This document shows, one piece after another, positions 1 through 5,860 of a stretch of 5,969 nt of DNA. Within the stretch, counting starts at the first letter, position 1, and the number at the start of each line of letters is the position of its first letter. The position numbers were made by a program, and so were the translations under genes. The DNA lies in the NCBI GenBank assembly GCA_002373325.1, contig DFKI01000076.1, positions 1 through 5,969 of the forward strand. The letters are read 5' to 3'. A model generated the notes under the pieces. The model ran no database searches, was not told where the DNA came from, and worked only from the letters and a program-made list of their open reading frames with translations. This DNA is from Treponema sp. UBA3649. GTDB lineage: Bacteria > Spirochaetota > Spirochaetia > Treponematales > Treponemataceae.

Positions 1-1122
1 AAATCTACGACACTTCGTATGATCGCAGGTCTTGAGGACATCACTGCAGGTGAGCTTCTCATCGACGGCGAGTTGATGAACGACGTGCCTCCAAAGGACA
101 GGAACATCGCGATGGTTTTCCAAAACTACGCTTTGTATCCTCACATGACTGTATTCGACAACATGGCTTTCGGACTCAAACTCCGCAAGGTCGACAAGAT
201 GGAAATCAAGAGGAAGGTAGAAGAGGCTGCGAAGATGCTCGACTTGACTACATACCTCGACAGAAAGCCAAAGGCTCTTTCTGGTGGACAGAGACAGCGT
301 GTTGCTGTTGGACGTGCAATCGTTCGCGAACCGAAAGTCTTCCTTTTTGACGAACCTCTTTCAAACCTTGACGCTAAGCTCCGTGTTACAATGCGTGGTG
401 AAATCGCAGCGTTGCACCAGAGACTTCAGGCCACGATGATTTATGTTACCCACGACCAGATCGAAGCTATGACGATGGGTACAAAGATTGTCGTTATGAA
501 AGACGGACACGTACAGCAGATTGGAGAACCACTCTACTTGTACAACCACCCGATCAACAAATTCGTCGCTGGATTCATCGGTTCACCGCCAATGAACTTC
601 ATGACAGTAACTGTTAAGAAGGAAGGAGACAAGATTGTAGTCGATGAAGGCACATTCTCTCTCGTCCCGACAGCAGAGCAGCAGGAAGCGCTTAAAGCTT
701 ATGTGGGAAAGGAAATATACTTCGGTGTACGTCCTGAGGATCTCTCATATCAGCCAAGCGAAGCTTCCGAAAACAACATGCAGATGAAGGTTGTAAATAA
801 GGAGCCTTTGGGAGCTGAGACTCACCTCTTCCTTGCAACCAAGAACCAGCAGATTATCGCCCGCGTTCAGGCTTCCACAAAGGAGTCATTCAAGCTGGGT
901 GAGACTGTAAACTTCAAGCCGGATATGACACGCTGCAAGTTCTTCGTAAAGAACTCAGAGGATCTTGATGCCGAGCTGAACATCTGCGAAAAGATTGACG
1001 CGCCTTGGCTCGTAAATGCCATTACAGGTGCCGTGGGTTATGACAAGGTGACATTCGACACCTCCATCGACCCCAAAGAAGCTAAAAAGCTGGCCAAAGA
1101 AGCTGCAAAGGCCGGAAAATAA
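1..1122 (+). CDS. Sugar ABC transporter ATP-binding protein, MalK/UgpC/MsmX family (5' truncated)
   Basis: Cytoplasmic ATPase subunit that would power a carbohydrate-uptake ABC importer. The reading frame is open from base 1, and its first codons (KSTTLRMIAG) are the end of a Walker A motif, so roughly 40 N-terminal codons lie outside the window; the ATG at 19 is internal. Visible motifs are the Q-loop (VFQNYALYPHMTV, Gln codon at 121), the signature LSGGQ (277-291), Walker B (VFLFDEP, 337-357), the D-loop SNLDAKLR and the H-loop histidine (codon 451-453, in YVTHDQ). GFIGSPPMNF marks the switch to the C-terminal TOBE/regulatory domain, with a second family-typical stretch YFGVRPEDL. About 370 residues are present, matching the usual length less the missing start. 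No permease or binding-protein genes are visible, so this may be a shared ATPase like MsmX or the last gene of an operon. The substrate cannot be told. Many codons end in C or G (AAG, GAC, AAC), unlike the AAA-rich glycosyltransferase downstream, which may reflect high expression. Confidence 0.96.
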   Translation, partial: KSTTLRMIAGLEDITAGELLIDGELMNDVPPKDRNIAMVFQNYALYPHMTVFDNMAFGLKLRKVDKMEIKRKVEEAAKMLDLTTYLDRKPKALSGGQRQRVAVGRAIVREPKVFLFDEPLSNLDAKLRVTMRGEIAALHQRLQATMIYVTHDQIEAMTMGTKIVVMKDGHVQQIGEPLYLYNHPINKFVAGFIGSPPMNFMTVTVKKEGDKIVVDEGTFSLVPTAEQQEALKAYVGKEIYFGVRPEDLSYQPSEASENNMQMKVVNKEPLGAETHLFLATKNQQIIARVQASTKESFKLGETVNFKPDMTRCKFFVKNSEDLDAELNICEKIDAPWLVNAITGAVGYDKVTFDTSIDPKEAKKLAKEAAKAGK

Positions 1123-1154
1123 TCTCCGGAATGCTTTAGAGGCAGCCAATAGAA

Positions 1155-1200
1155 TCAATTAGGCACGGGCGGCGACATACCGTTTCGGCTGCCTAATTGA
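1155..1200 (+). terminator. Candidate terminator or regulatory stem-loop after the ATPase gene
   Basis: An 11-bp perfect inverted repeat (TCAATTAGGCA at 1155-1165, TGCCTAATTGA at 1190-1200) encloses a 24-base GC-rich loop. It starts 33 bases after the ATPase stop codon, where transcription would be expected to end. No T-tract follows, so it is not a classic intrinsic terminator; it could protect the mRNA 3' end or pause polymerase. A second pairing, AGGCAGCC (1140-1147) with GGCTGCCT (1187-1194), uses part of the same right arm and competes with it. Confidence 0.4.
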
Positions 1201-1285
1201 GCCATTATTGAAACATCGTCGCGAGTCTTTGAAAGAAGATTACGGCGGTGTTTCTGATTTTCTCTTCCATAACAATCCAAGTTAA

Positions 1286-1297
1286 ATATTTAAATAT
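1286..1297. promoter_or_regulatory. AT-rich palindrome upstream of the lipoprotein promoter
   Basis: A perfect 12-bp palindrome (ATATTTAAATAT) ends 6 bases before the -35 hexamer at 1304. Its place and composition fit either an UP element contacted by the polymerase alpha subunit or an operator for a dimeric regulator. Only the palindrome is seen; the role is inferred. Confidence 0.3.
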
Positions 1298-1303
1298 GTA
1301 TCC

Positions 1304-1332
1304 TTGACAATTTTTGTTTGTTTTTATAGAGT
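1304..1332 (+). promoter_or_regulatory. Probable sigma70-type promoter of the lipoprotein gene
   Basis: A consensus -35 TTGACA lies at 1304-1309. Two overlapping -10 candidates follow: TATAGA (1325-1330, 15-bp spacer) and TAGAGT (1327-1332, 17-bp spacer), each matching 4 of 6 consensus bases. Transcription would start near 1337 and leave a leader of about 55 bases before the ATG at 1394. The frame of the lipoprotein can be extended back to a TTG at 1304, but that codon is part of the -35 box, which argues against it as a start. Confidence 0.55.
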
Positions 1333-1393
1333 AGGGCTAGGGATAGATTGCATTTGCGGTCGAAAAGTGGGGCTTTTATTTGAGGAGCAGTGT

Positions 1394-3262
1394 ATGAACA
1401 GAAAATTTTGGGGTCCTGTGGCTTTTACATTTTTTTGTGCCTTGACTCTTTTTGCCGGATGTCATGTTACTTACAATCCCATTGTAGACGAAGAACCTGC
1501 CGTAGTATATCATACCGTGAATTTCTCTTCTAATGGCGGAAGCGACGTTGCCTCTCAGCGGGTTGAAAACGGCTCTAAAGTCTCAGTCCCGGAAAATCCC
1601 ACGAGGGAAAACTTCCATTTTGACACATGGTATTCTGACACTGAGCTTACTCTTGAATTTGATTTTGAAACGCTGATTACTTCGGACACCACTCTTTATG
1701 CGGGCTGGATTGAGGATTCCGTGGAGACTACCGATGCTGAGCCTGGCTCCGATGGTGATGGAACCGAGGGCAATAATGAGCCTGTGGACAATAACGAAAC
1801 GGACCCCAACGCTGAACCGGGCACAGAAAACGGAACTGACGGGGAAAATGGAGGCGAGGGAAATACCGGCACAGGTTCTGATGACAATCCCGTCTCCGAT
1901 CCTCCTGCGGAAGAAACACCTGTTAAAGTGTATTACACTGTGACTTTCCTCACGGACGGTGGAAGCGAAATCGAGTCGCAGAGCGTTGAGAGTGGATTTA
2001 AGGCTCAGAGACCTGCTGACCCGACAAAGGATGAGCATGAATTTTCCGGCTGGTATGCTGATTCCGGCCTTAACGATGAATTTGACTTTGAGACTCCAAT
2101 CACTTCGGACACTGAGCTTTATGCAAAATGGGCCGAGGTAGTTCCTCCTGTTGTCTATCATACAGTTTTATTCAGCACGGATGGTGGAAGCTCTGTTGCG
2201 GCGCAGATTGTTGAGGAAGGGGCAAAGGCTGAGATTCCTGAGACTCCCACAAAAGAAGGCCATGAATTTTTAGGCTGGTTTAGGGAATCCGACAGCTCCA
2301 CTGCATTTGACTTCAACACTGAGATTAATTCGGACATCACTCTTTTTGCAAAGTGGCTCCAGGGTGGAGTGAAGACCGAGGGAACCACTATTGAAACAGC
2401 CGTCTCGAACTCACCCGTTTTCATCGAGGGAAGAAACATTACCATAGGCAACATCGTCATGTGCGACCACGAGGTGACACAGGCTGAATGGGCCCAGTAC
2501 ATGACTTACTTTAGTGTTTTGAATGGGGCTGTAGGAAAGGATAAAAATGGAAAAGATATTTTTTATATGCCTCAAGATGATTACGGTATGGGAGACAATT
2601 TCCCGGCCTATTGGATTAACTGGTATGAGTGTGTAATCTACTGCAACCTGAGAAGTGCTGCGGAAGGACTGAGACCTGCCTATTACATGGTGATAGACGG
2701 CGAGAATGTGTATGACGTTGCAAGATGGGCAGAGGTAAGCGGAACTAATGTCGCAAAGGATAACAATGGAAAATATTTCTACAATTCAAAAGGAAAATCC
2801 AATGCCTTGGACAACAATGATACAGGAATCCATTACGACACAAGCGCGAACGGCTACCGACTTCCGACAGAAGCTGAATGGGAATATGTGGCTCGTGGCG
2901 GAGAGGAAGGACTTTCCGGTACTCAGACGAAATTCAGTGGAAGCAATAATATAAATGATGTTTGCTGGTATAGGACCAACAGCGATGGCAAGGCCCATGA
3001 GGTAAAGCAAAAGGCACCGAATGCTCTGGGAATCTATGACATGAGCGGAAATATCGCCGAGATCTGCTACGACTGGCACGGAGATATAACGAGCTCAACG
3101 GGAGCCCTTGGTGCTGAAACTGGTTCAACAACTATCAGGCGAGGTGGCTGCTGGGATAACAGCAATGCAAATGATTGTGCTATAGGTTCACGTGGTACTT
3201 CGCGGGCAAGGTATTTCCGTAGTGCTCAAGGTGGTCTACGCGTAGTGTGCACATGTGACTAA
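1394..3262 (+). CDS. Surface lipoprotein with three Flg_new (Listeria-Bacteroides) repeats and a C-terminal SUMF1/FGE-like domain
   Basis: A 622-residue exported lipoprotein, probably a surface binding protein. The ATG at 1394 is chosen because GAGGAG (1382-1387) sits 6 bases upstream and a clean signal peptide follows (MNRKFW, hydrophobic core, lipobox LFAG with Cys23 as the lipidated residue; Phe at -3 is acceptable in spirochaetes). Three 68-residue Flg_new repeats lie at residues 38-105, 179-246 and 254-321, each with the pattern TVxFxxxGG, PxxPTxxxxxFxxWY/F and SDxxLY/FAxW. An acidic linker rich in Gly, Asn, Thr and Pro (106-178) separates repeats 1 and 2. Residues about 340-619 form a SUMF1-type domain: EVTQAEW, GYRLPTEAEWEY (487-498), GIYDMSGN (546-553), RRGGCW (582-587) and a GLRVV end. 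The active-site cysteine pair of true formylglycine-generating enzymes is not kept, and the Trp residues common after MSGN are replaced. Such domains share a C-type-lectin-like fold, so ligand binding is likelier than catalysis. The ligand is unknown. Confidence 0.9.
   Translation: MNRKFWGPVAFTFFCALTLFAGCHVTYNPIVDEEPAVVYHTVNFSSNGGSDVASQRVENGSKVSVPENPTRENFHFDTWYSDTELTLEFDFETLITSDTTLYAGWIEDSVETTDAEPGSDGDGTEGNNEPVDNNETDPNAEPGTENGTDGENGGEGNTGTGSDDNPVSDPPAEETPVKVYYTVTFLTDGGSEIESQSVESGFKAQRPADPTKDEHEFSGWYADSGLNDEFDFETPITSDTELYAKWAEVVPPVVYHTVLFSTDGGSSVAAQIVEEGAKAEIPETPTKEGHEFLGWFRESDSSTAFDFNTEINSDITLFAKWLQGGVKTEGTTIETAVSNSPVFIEGRNITIGNIVMCDHEVTQAEWAQYMTYFSVLNGAVGKDKNGKDIFYMPQDDYGMGDNFPAYWINWYECVIYCNLRSAAEGLRPAYYMVIDGENVYDVARWAEVSGTNVAKDNNGKYFYNSKGKSNALDNNDTGIHYDTSANGYRLPTEAEWEYVARGGEEGLSGTQTKFSGSNNINDVCWYRTNSDGKAHEVKQKAPNALGIYDMSGNIAEICYDWHGDITSSTGALGAETGSTTIRRGGCWDNSNANDCAIGSRGTSRARYFRSAQGGLRVVCTCD
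3137..3256 (+). other. Variable-region-like C-terminal segment of the SUMF1 domain
   Basis: Codons for residues 582-619 run from RRGGCW to GLRVVC. This is where diversity-generating-retroelement targets with the same fold, such as T. denticola TvpA, carry their adenine-mutagenised variable region. Of the 31 codons from Cys586 to Arg616, 21 end in C or T, as expected if many derived from AAY codons in a template. Asn, Asp, Ser, Gly, Arg and Tyr dominate and few family-typical residues remain. No template repeat or reverse transcriptase is present here, so this is a resemblance and not a demonstrated variable region. Confidence 0.3.
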
Positions 3263-3285
3263 AATCATCATTGCCACCTTATGAC

Positions 3286-3355
3286 ATGTCATTGCCTTTA
3301 CGACACACTGTTATTGCCGTGCACCGACACGGCAATCCCTTTTCAATAATGACAA
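3286..3355. repeat. Diverged member of the dispersed palindromic repeat family
   Basis: This spacer segment has the order TGTCATTGCC, then hairpin arms ATTGCCG/CGGCAAT, then TCCCT, then AATGACA. The composite elements at 5452-5537 and 5651-5755 have the same order of parts: TGTCATT, a hairpin ending AATCCCT, and AATGACA. Base identity is partial, so this is a diverged relative. The rest of 3263-3440 is T-rich (notably 3366-3391); I see no convincing promoter for the gene that follows. Confidence 0.4.
3313..3343 (+). terminator. Hairpin with short T-run after the lipoprotein gene, likely terminator
   Basis: A perfect 9-bp stem (ATTGCCGTG at 3313-3321, CACGGCAAT at 3328-3336) closes a 6-base loop and is followed by CCC and TTTT (3340-3343). 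It starts 51 bases after the lipoprotein stop and precedes an unrelated gene, as expected for an intrinsic terminator. The C's before the T-run and the short run make it imperfect. The same arms and the following TCCCT recur in the repeats near 5470-5530, so it may be a member of a dispersed palindrome family serving as a terminator. Confidence 0.55.
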
Positions 3356-3440
3356 TGAATTGGACTTTTTGGAGTTTTTTCTCTTCTTTTTGAATCCAGC
3401 GTGTTATCAAAACAGCGAATTTTGCCGATAAAAAAGTGGT

Positions 3441-4358
3441 ATGAAAAAGTCCATTTTCGCAAACAGATTTTTTAAAGTACTCGTAGCGGCCGTTGTATTC
3501 GGCGGATTGATGGCACCCCTCCTATATTCAGCCCCTCAGTCCGTATCAGCTCAGAACGGCACAAGCTCCTATGTGGTGGAAAAGGGAGATACCCTCTATT
3601 CGCTCGGCAGACGCTTCGGTGTAAGCGTGGACTCTTTGTGCAGCGCGAACGGCATGGATAAATCTTCCTATATAAAAGTGGGGCAGAAGCTGGTCATTCC
3701 AGAACTTTACTACACGGATTCCACTTTCCGGGATGATTCTGCTCCGAAAATTCAGGAGGCGACCTTCACGGAAAAAAAGTACGAGGTTCACAAGGTGCAG
3801 TCAGGAGACACGCTCTACAGGCTCGCATTGAACAACGGACTTTCCGTAAGCCAGATAAAAAATTACAACGGACTTGAGCAGGACACGCTTCAGGTGGGAC
3901 AGGAAATCAAGATTCCGCTCACAGAATCTGAAAAGGAGCTTGCATCTCTTCCGTCACTCAACTCAAACGACCCGCGTTTTTACAGCACTAAAAAAGGTGA
4001 TTCCTCATTGCAGTGGCCGGTAAAAAATCCTGATGTGACATATATGGCGGGCAAGGTCGGAGGCGTACAACTTTCGGCACAGAAAAACGAGTCGGTCACT
4101 GTGATTCAGGAAGGAACCGTCATGTTCACCGGAAACTACAGGGGTTACGGACAGGTTGTTCTGGTCGTGTCAAAATCAGGCATGATGTACGTTTATGCGG
4201 GACTCGGCAGCATCAAAGTGAAAAAGGGCGATTACGTTGTCTTCGGCGATTCAGTTGGAACGGCTGGAACCGACAGCATCAAGGGAACGAGCCAGATTTC
4301 GCTGATTGTCTATGAGAAGACAGTCCCCATTGACCCGGCTTCTGCCCCACGCGGTTAG
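3441..4358 (+). CDS. Secreted double-LysM protein with degenerate M23 (LytM-like) domain
   Basis: A 305-residue exported protein predicted to bind peptidoglycan in the periplasm. An N-terminal signal peptide (basic MKKSIFANRFFK, hydrophobic core, probable cleavage after SVSA at residue 37) precedes two LysM domains at 44-87 (YVVEKGDTLYSL to VIP) and 114-159 (HKVQSGDTLYRL to IKIP). Residues about 190-300 have the shape of an M23 beta-barrel: GYGQVVLVV, YVYAGLG, VKKGD and SQISLIVYE. Zinc ligands of active M23 peptidases are missing: the HxxxxD segment is replaced around GGVQLSAQ (207-214), the YAH histidine is Gly254 and the HLHFE motif reads QISLIVYE. It therefore probably does not cut peptidoglycan; known relatives of this type (EnvC, NlpD) activate amidases in cell division, and that is the best inferred role. 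Ribosome binding is weak (AAAAAGTGGT just before ATG). The glycosyltransferase follows 11 bases after the stop, suggesting co-transcription. Confidence 0.9.
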   Translation: MKKSIFANRFFKVLVAAVVFGGLMAPLLYSAPQSVSAQNGTSSYVVEKGDTLYSLGRRFGVSVDSLCSANGMDKSSYIKVGQKLVIPELYYTDSTFRDDSAPKIQEATFTEKKYEVHKVQSGDTLYRLALNNGLSVSQIKNYNGLEQDTLQVGQEIKIPLTESEKELASLPSLNSNDPRFYSTKKGDSSLQWPVKNPDVTYMAGKVGGVQLSAQKNESVTVIQEGTVMFTGNYRGYGQVVLVVSKSGMMYVYAGLGSIKVKKGDYVVFGDSVGTAGTDSIKGTSQISLIVYEKTVPIDPASAPRG

Positions 4359-4369
4359 TCCGGCAAGCG

Positions 4370-5374
4370 ATGAAAAATCTTTCCATAATCATTCCCACGT
4401 ACAGGACTCCTCCGAAAATCCTTGAGCGAGCCGTAAAATCAGCCCTTGAGCAGACACTTGAGGGCATTGAGATTCTTGTCTACGATGATAACGACTCTCC
4501 CTCCGAAATCAATTCCGTCCGAAATCTTGTTGAAAAGCTCCATGCCGACAAATCCTACCATCACGCACAGTCGCTTTTTTACATTGACGGAGACGGACAT
4601 GCGGGGCCTTCCGACGCGAGAAAATTTGCCGTGGAGGATTCTGCCGGTGAGTACGTGACTTTCCTTGATGCCGACGACTCTTTTTACGAAAAGGACTCCT
4701 GCCAAATCATGTTTGAGAAAATCCGTGCGACTCCTTCAAAGCTCCCGGACATCGTGCAGGGAAAAATTGTCGTGGAGGACAAAAATCCGGAGACCCTTGC
4801 GGCCTTTCCCGATGCCTACGATTACATAGAAAAATCCTTCCGTGAGACCCTGAGCTTTGAGACCGGGGATGAGCTGATTTCCGCCTATCTTTCCGAAAAA
4901 AAACACAGCCTTTGCCTTGAGGGAAAACTTTTCAGGACCAAACCGCTTTTGAGTGCCCTTGAAAAAATGCCCAGGGCCGAGTGTTTCGTGGGTGAGAATT
5001 ACATGTGGCTTTATTTTATCCTCCGTGAGTGCCGCTCCTTCTGTGAGATTGCAATCCCCGTGTGCCGCTGCCATTCTGAAAACGGATTCACTTTTTCCTC
5101 GGATGCGATAGAAAATCTTGACGAGTGGAAAAAAATCTGCTCGTCGTCCTCGGTTTTTACGGCAGTCTTTGCGGACATGAAATCGCGTCCTTTGTCATGC
5201 GGGGAAGAAATCGTTCGAAATTTTTACAGCGACCTGATGATCCGATTCGCCGCCAGCAACTTGAGGCAACAGATGCGTGTTCCAGATTCTTTACGTGAAA
5301 AAGCCGCCCGCATCCTGATTGACTCCTGGGGTGCCGATTTGATTTCGCGGATGGTAAAAAAACCGGAGGATTGA
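4370..5374 (+). CDS. Family 2 (GT-A fold) glycosyltransferase
   Basis: A 334-residue cytoplasmic or membrane-peripheral enzyme expected to move a sugar from a nucleotide-sugar donor to an acceptor. The N-terminal half has the GT2 order of motifs: LSIIIPTYRTP (4-14), RAVKSALEQT (20-29), EILVYDD (34-40), GPSDARKFAVEDSAGEYV (79-96) and the metal-binding DADD at 100-103, which replaces the commoner DSDD. The C-terminal half (about 150-334) is cysteine-containing and has no motif I recognise. No transmembrane segment is evident, so it is not a processive membrane synthase. Donor and acceptor cannot be inferred; lipid, wall or glycoprotein glycosylation are all open. The start at 4370 fits the beginning of the GT-A fold exactly, although only a weak purine stretch (GGCAAG) precedes it. 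It lies 11 bases after the LysM gene on the same strand, consistent with translational coupling in an envelope-related operon. Confidence 0.9.
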   Translation: MKNLSIIIPTYRTPPKILERAVKSALEQTLEGIEILVYDDNDSPSEINSVRNLVEKLHADKSYHHAQSLFYIDGDGHAGPSDARKFAVEDSAGEYVTFLDADDSFYEKDSCQIMFEKIRATPSKLPDIVQGKIVVEDKNPETLAAFPDAYDYIEKSFRETLSFETGDELISAYLSEKKHSLCLEGKLFRTKPLLSALEKMPRAECFVGENYMWLYFILRECRSFCEIAIPVCRCHSENGFTFSSDAIENLDEWKKICSSSSVFTAVFADMKSRPLSCGEEIVRNFYSDLMIRFAASNLRQQMRVPDSLREKAARILIDSWGADLISRMVKKPED

Positions 5375-5420
5375 AACTTAGCTTGATTTTCCCCACCAAA
5401 CAAAGTTGCCATCGGTAGTC

Positions 5421-5492
5421 TGTGTGTCTCATTATCGGGCTGTGTGTCATCATCGGCGGAATGTGTGTCATTATCGGGCGTGACCCGATAAT
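5421..5492. repeat. Left set of three degenerate 20-21-bp repeat units
   Basis: Units begin at about 5421, 5441 and 5462 and share TGTGTGTC followed by an ATTATCGG-like core. The first has an extra CT change before CATTATCGGG and the second has CATCATCGG. The third runs into a perfect hairpin: ATTATCGGG (5470-5478) and CCCGATAAT (5484-5492) around the loop CGTGA. Spacing from unit to unit is 20-21 bp. Confidence 0.75.
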
Positions 5493-5537
5493 CCCTGTTG
5501 GAAAGAGATTGCCGGATCAAGTCCGGCAATGACAGGG
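5452..5537. repeat. Composite palindromic repeat, copy A
   Basis: An 86-bp element whose first 45 bases (5452-5496) are identical to 5651-5695, 199 bp downstream. It holds two hairpins: ATTATCGGG/CCCGATAAT (5470-5492) and ATTGCCGGA/TCCGGCAAT (5508-5516 with 5522-5530, loop TCAAG). The second is enclosed by a further pairing, CCCTGT (5493-5498) with ACAGGG (5532-5537). As RNA this would form a strong two-hairpin structure 3' of the glycosyltransferase gene and could stop transcription or stabilise the message, though no T-tract follows. Confidence 0.8.
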
Positions 5538-5538
5538 C

Positions 5539-5677
5539 TGTGTGTCATTATCGGCAGAATGTGTGTCATTATCGGGTTGTTTGTGTCATTATCGGGTTGT
5601 TTGTGTCATTATCGGGTTGTTTGTGTCATTATCGGGTTGTTTGTGTCATTATCGGCGGAATGTGTGTCATTATCGGG
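5539..5677. repeat. Tandem array of seven 20-21-bp repeats
   Basis: Seven units share the core TGTGTCATTATCGG, with the C of GTC at 5546, 5567, 5587, 5607, 5627, 5647 and 5668. Three units at 5581-5640 are identical and the one at 5561-5580 differs by one base. Units ending in GGCRGAA are followed by 21-bp spacing, those ending in GGGTTGT by 20-bp spacing. The last unit leads into the hairpin of copy B. The identical central units look like recent slippage or unequal-exchange products. There are no spacers, so this is not a CRISPR array. Confidence 0.9.
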
Positions 5678-5755
5678 CGTGACCCGATAATCCCTATTGG
5701 GAAGGGATTGCCGGATGCGTTCCGCGGCTACGCTACAAGTCCGCCAATGACAGGG
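5651..5755. repeat. Composite palindromic repeat, copy B, interrupted by 19 bp
   Basis: This element repeats copy A: 45 identical bases (5651-5695), then a 21-base stretch with three differences leading to GCCGGAT at 5716. Here 19 bases (5717-5735), absent from copy A, sit inside the loop of the second hairpin before CAAGTCCG resumes. The insert has its own small inverted repeat, GCGT (5717-5720) and ACGC (5730-5733), around CCGCGG. The right arm reads TCCGCCAAT instead of TCCGGCAAT, weakening the original stem. The first hairpin (5669-5677 with 5683-5691) is intact. Confidence 0.75.
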
Positions 5756-5831
5756 TGGCGTAAAGGCAATGACTCTGTGGTAGCAGTACAAAATCATTAT
5801 GAGGTTTTTGAGTAAATTTCACCAAAAGAAA
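5756..5831. other. Spacer with no recognised feature
   Basis: Between the repeat mosaic and the promoter at 5832 I see no gene, strong hairpin or T-tract. Together with 5375-5420, also featureless, it completes the 552-bp gene-free stretch after the glycosyltransferase. Open frames crossing it on both strands are products of the repeats. Confidence 0.6.
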
Positions 5832-5860
5832 ATGACATCCGCTTCGATTTGTGTTATAAT
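5832..5860 (+). promoter_or_regulatory. Strong sigma70-type promoter with extended -10
   Basis: ATGACA at 5832-5837 (5 of 6 consensus bases) is 17 bp from a perfect TATAAT at 5855-5860, preceded by the extended -10 TG at 5852-5853. Transcription would start near 5867, giving a leader of about 60 bases before the ATG at 5927. A second TATAAT at 5867-5872 lacks a good -35 partner and may be fortuitous. Confidence 0.75.

Noticed and set aside
1304..1393. N-terminal extension of the lipoprotein from a TTG at 1304
   Set aside because: The TTG is part of a consensus -35 box, the extension has no ribosome binding site, and the ATG at 1394 has a good one and begins a proper signal peptide with lipobox.
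1583..2161. 192-codon - strand open frame inside the lipoprotein gene
   Set aside because: It lies antisense to clear Flg_new repeats and linker, and its sequence shows no recognisable domain.
3313..3336. Hairpin as a DGR cruciform element marking the end of a variable region
   Set aside because: It lies more than 50 bases after the stop codon and belongs to a palindrome family also found after the unrelated glycosyltransferase gene, so a terminator or dispersed repeat is simpler.
3360..3440. Promoter for the LysM gene (TTGGAC at 3360, TTGAAT at 3390)
   Set aside because: Neither hexamer has a convincing -10 at 16-18 bp spacing; the T-rich stretch alone is not sufficient evidence.
5157..5529. 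Two overlapping - strand open frames over the glycosyltransferase 3' end and repeats
   Set aside because: They are shadows of a well-supported + strand gene and of palindromic repeats, a common source of false short genes.
5539..5677. CRISPR array
   Set aside because: Repeats of 20-21 bp are contiguous with no unique spacers, and no cas gene is nearby.
5498..5815. 105-codon + strand open frame over the repeat array
   Set aside because: Its protein is only the 20-bp repeat read in rotating frames (VCVIIG, FVSLSG, CLCHYR); no ribosome binding site or domain supports it.
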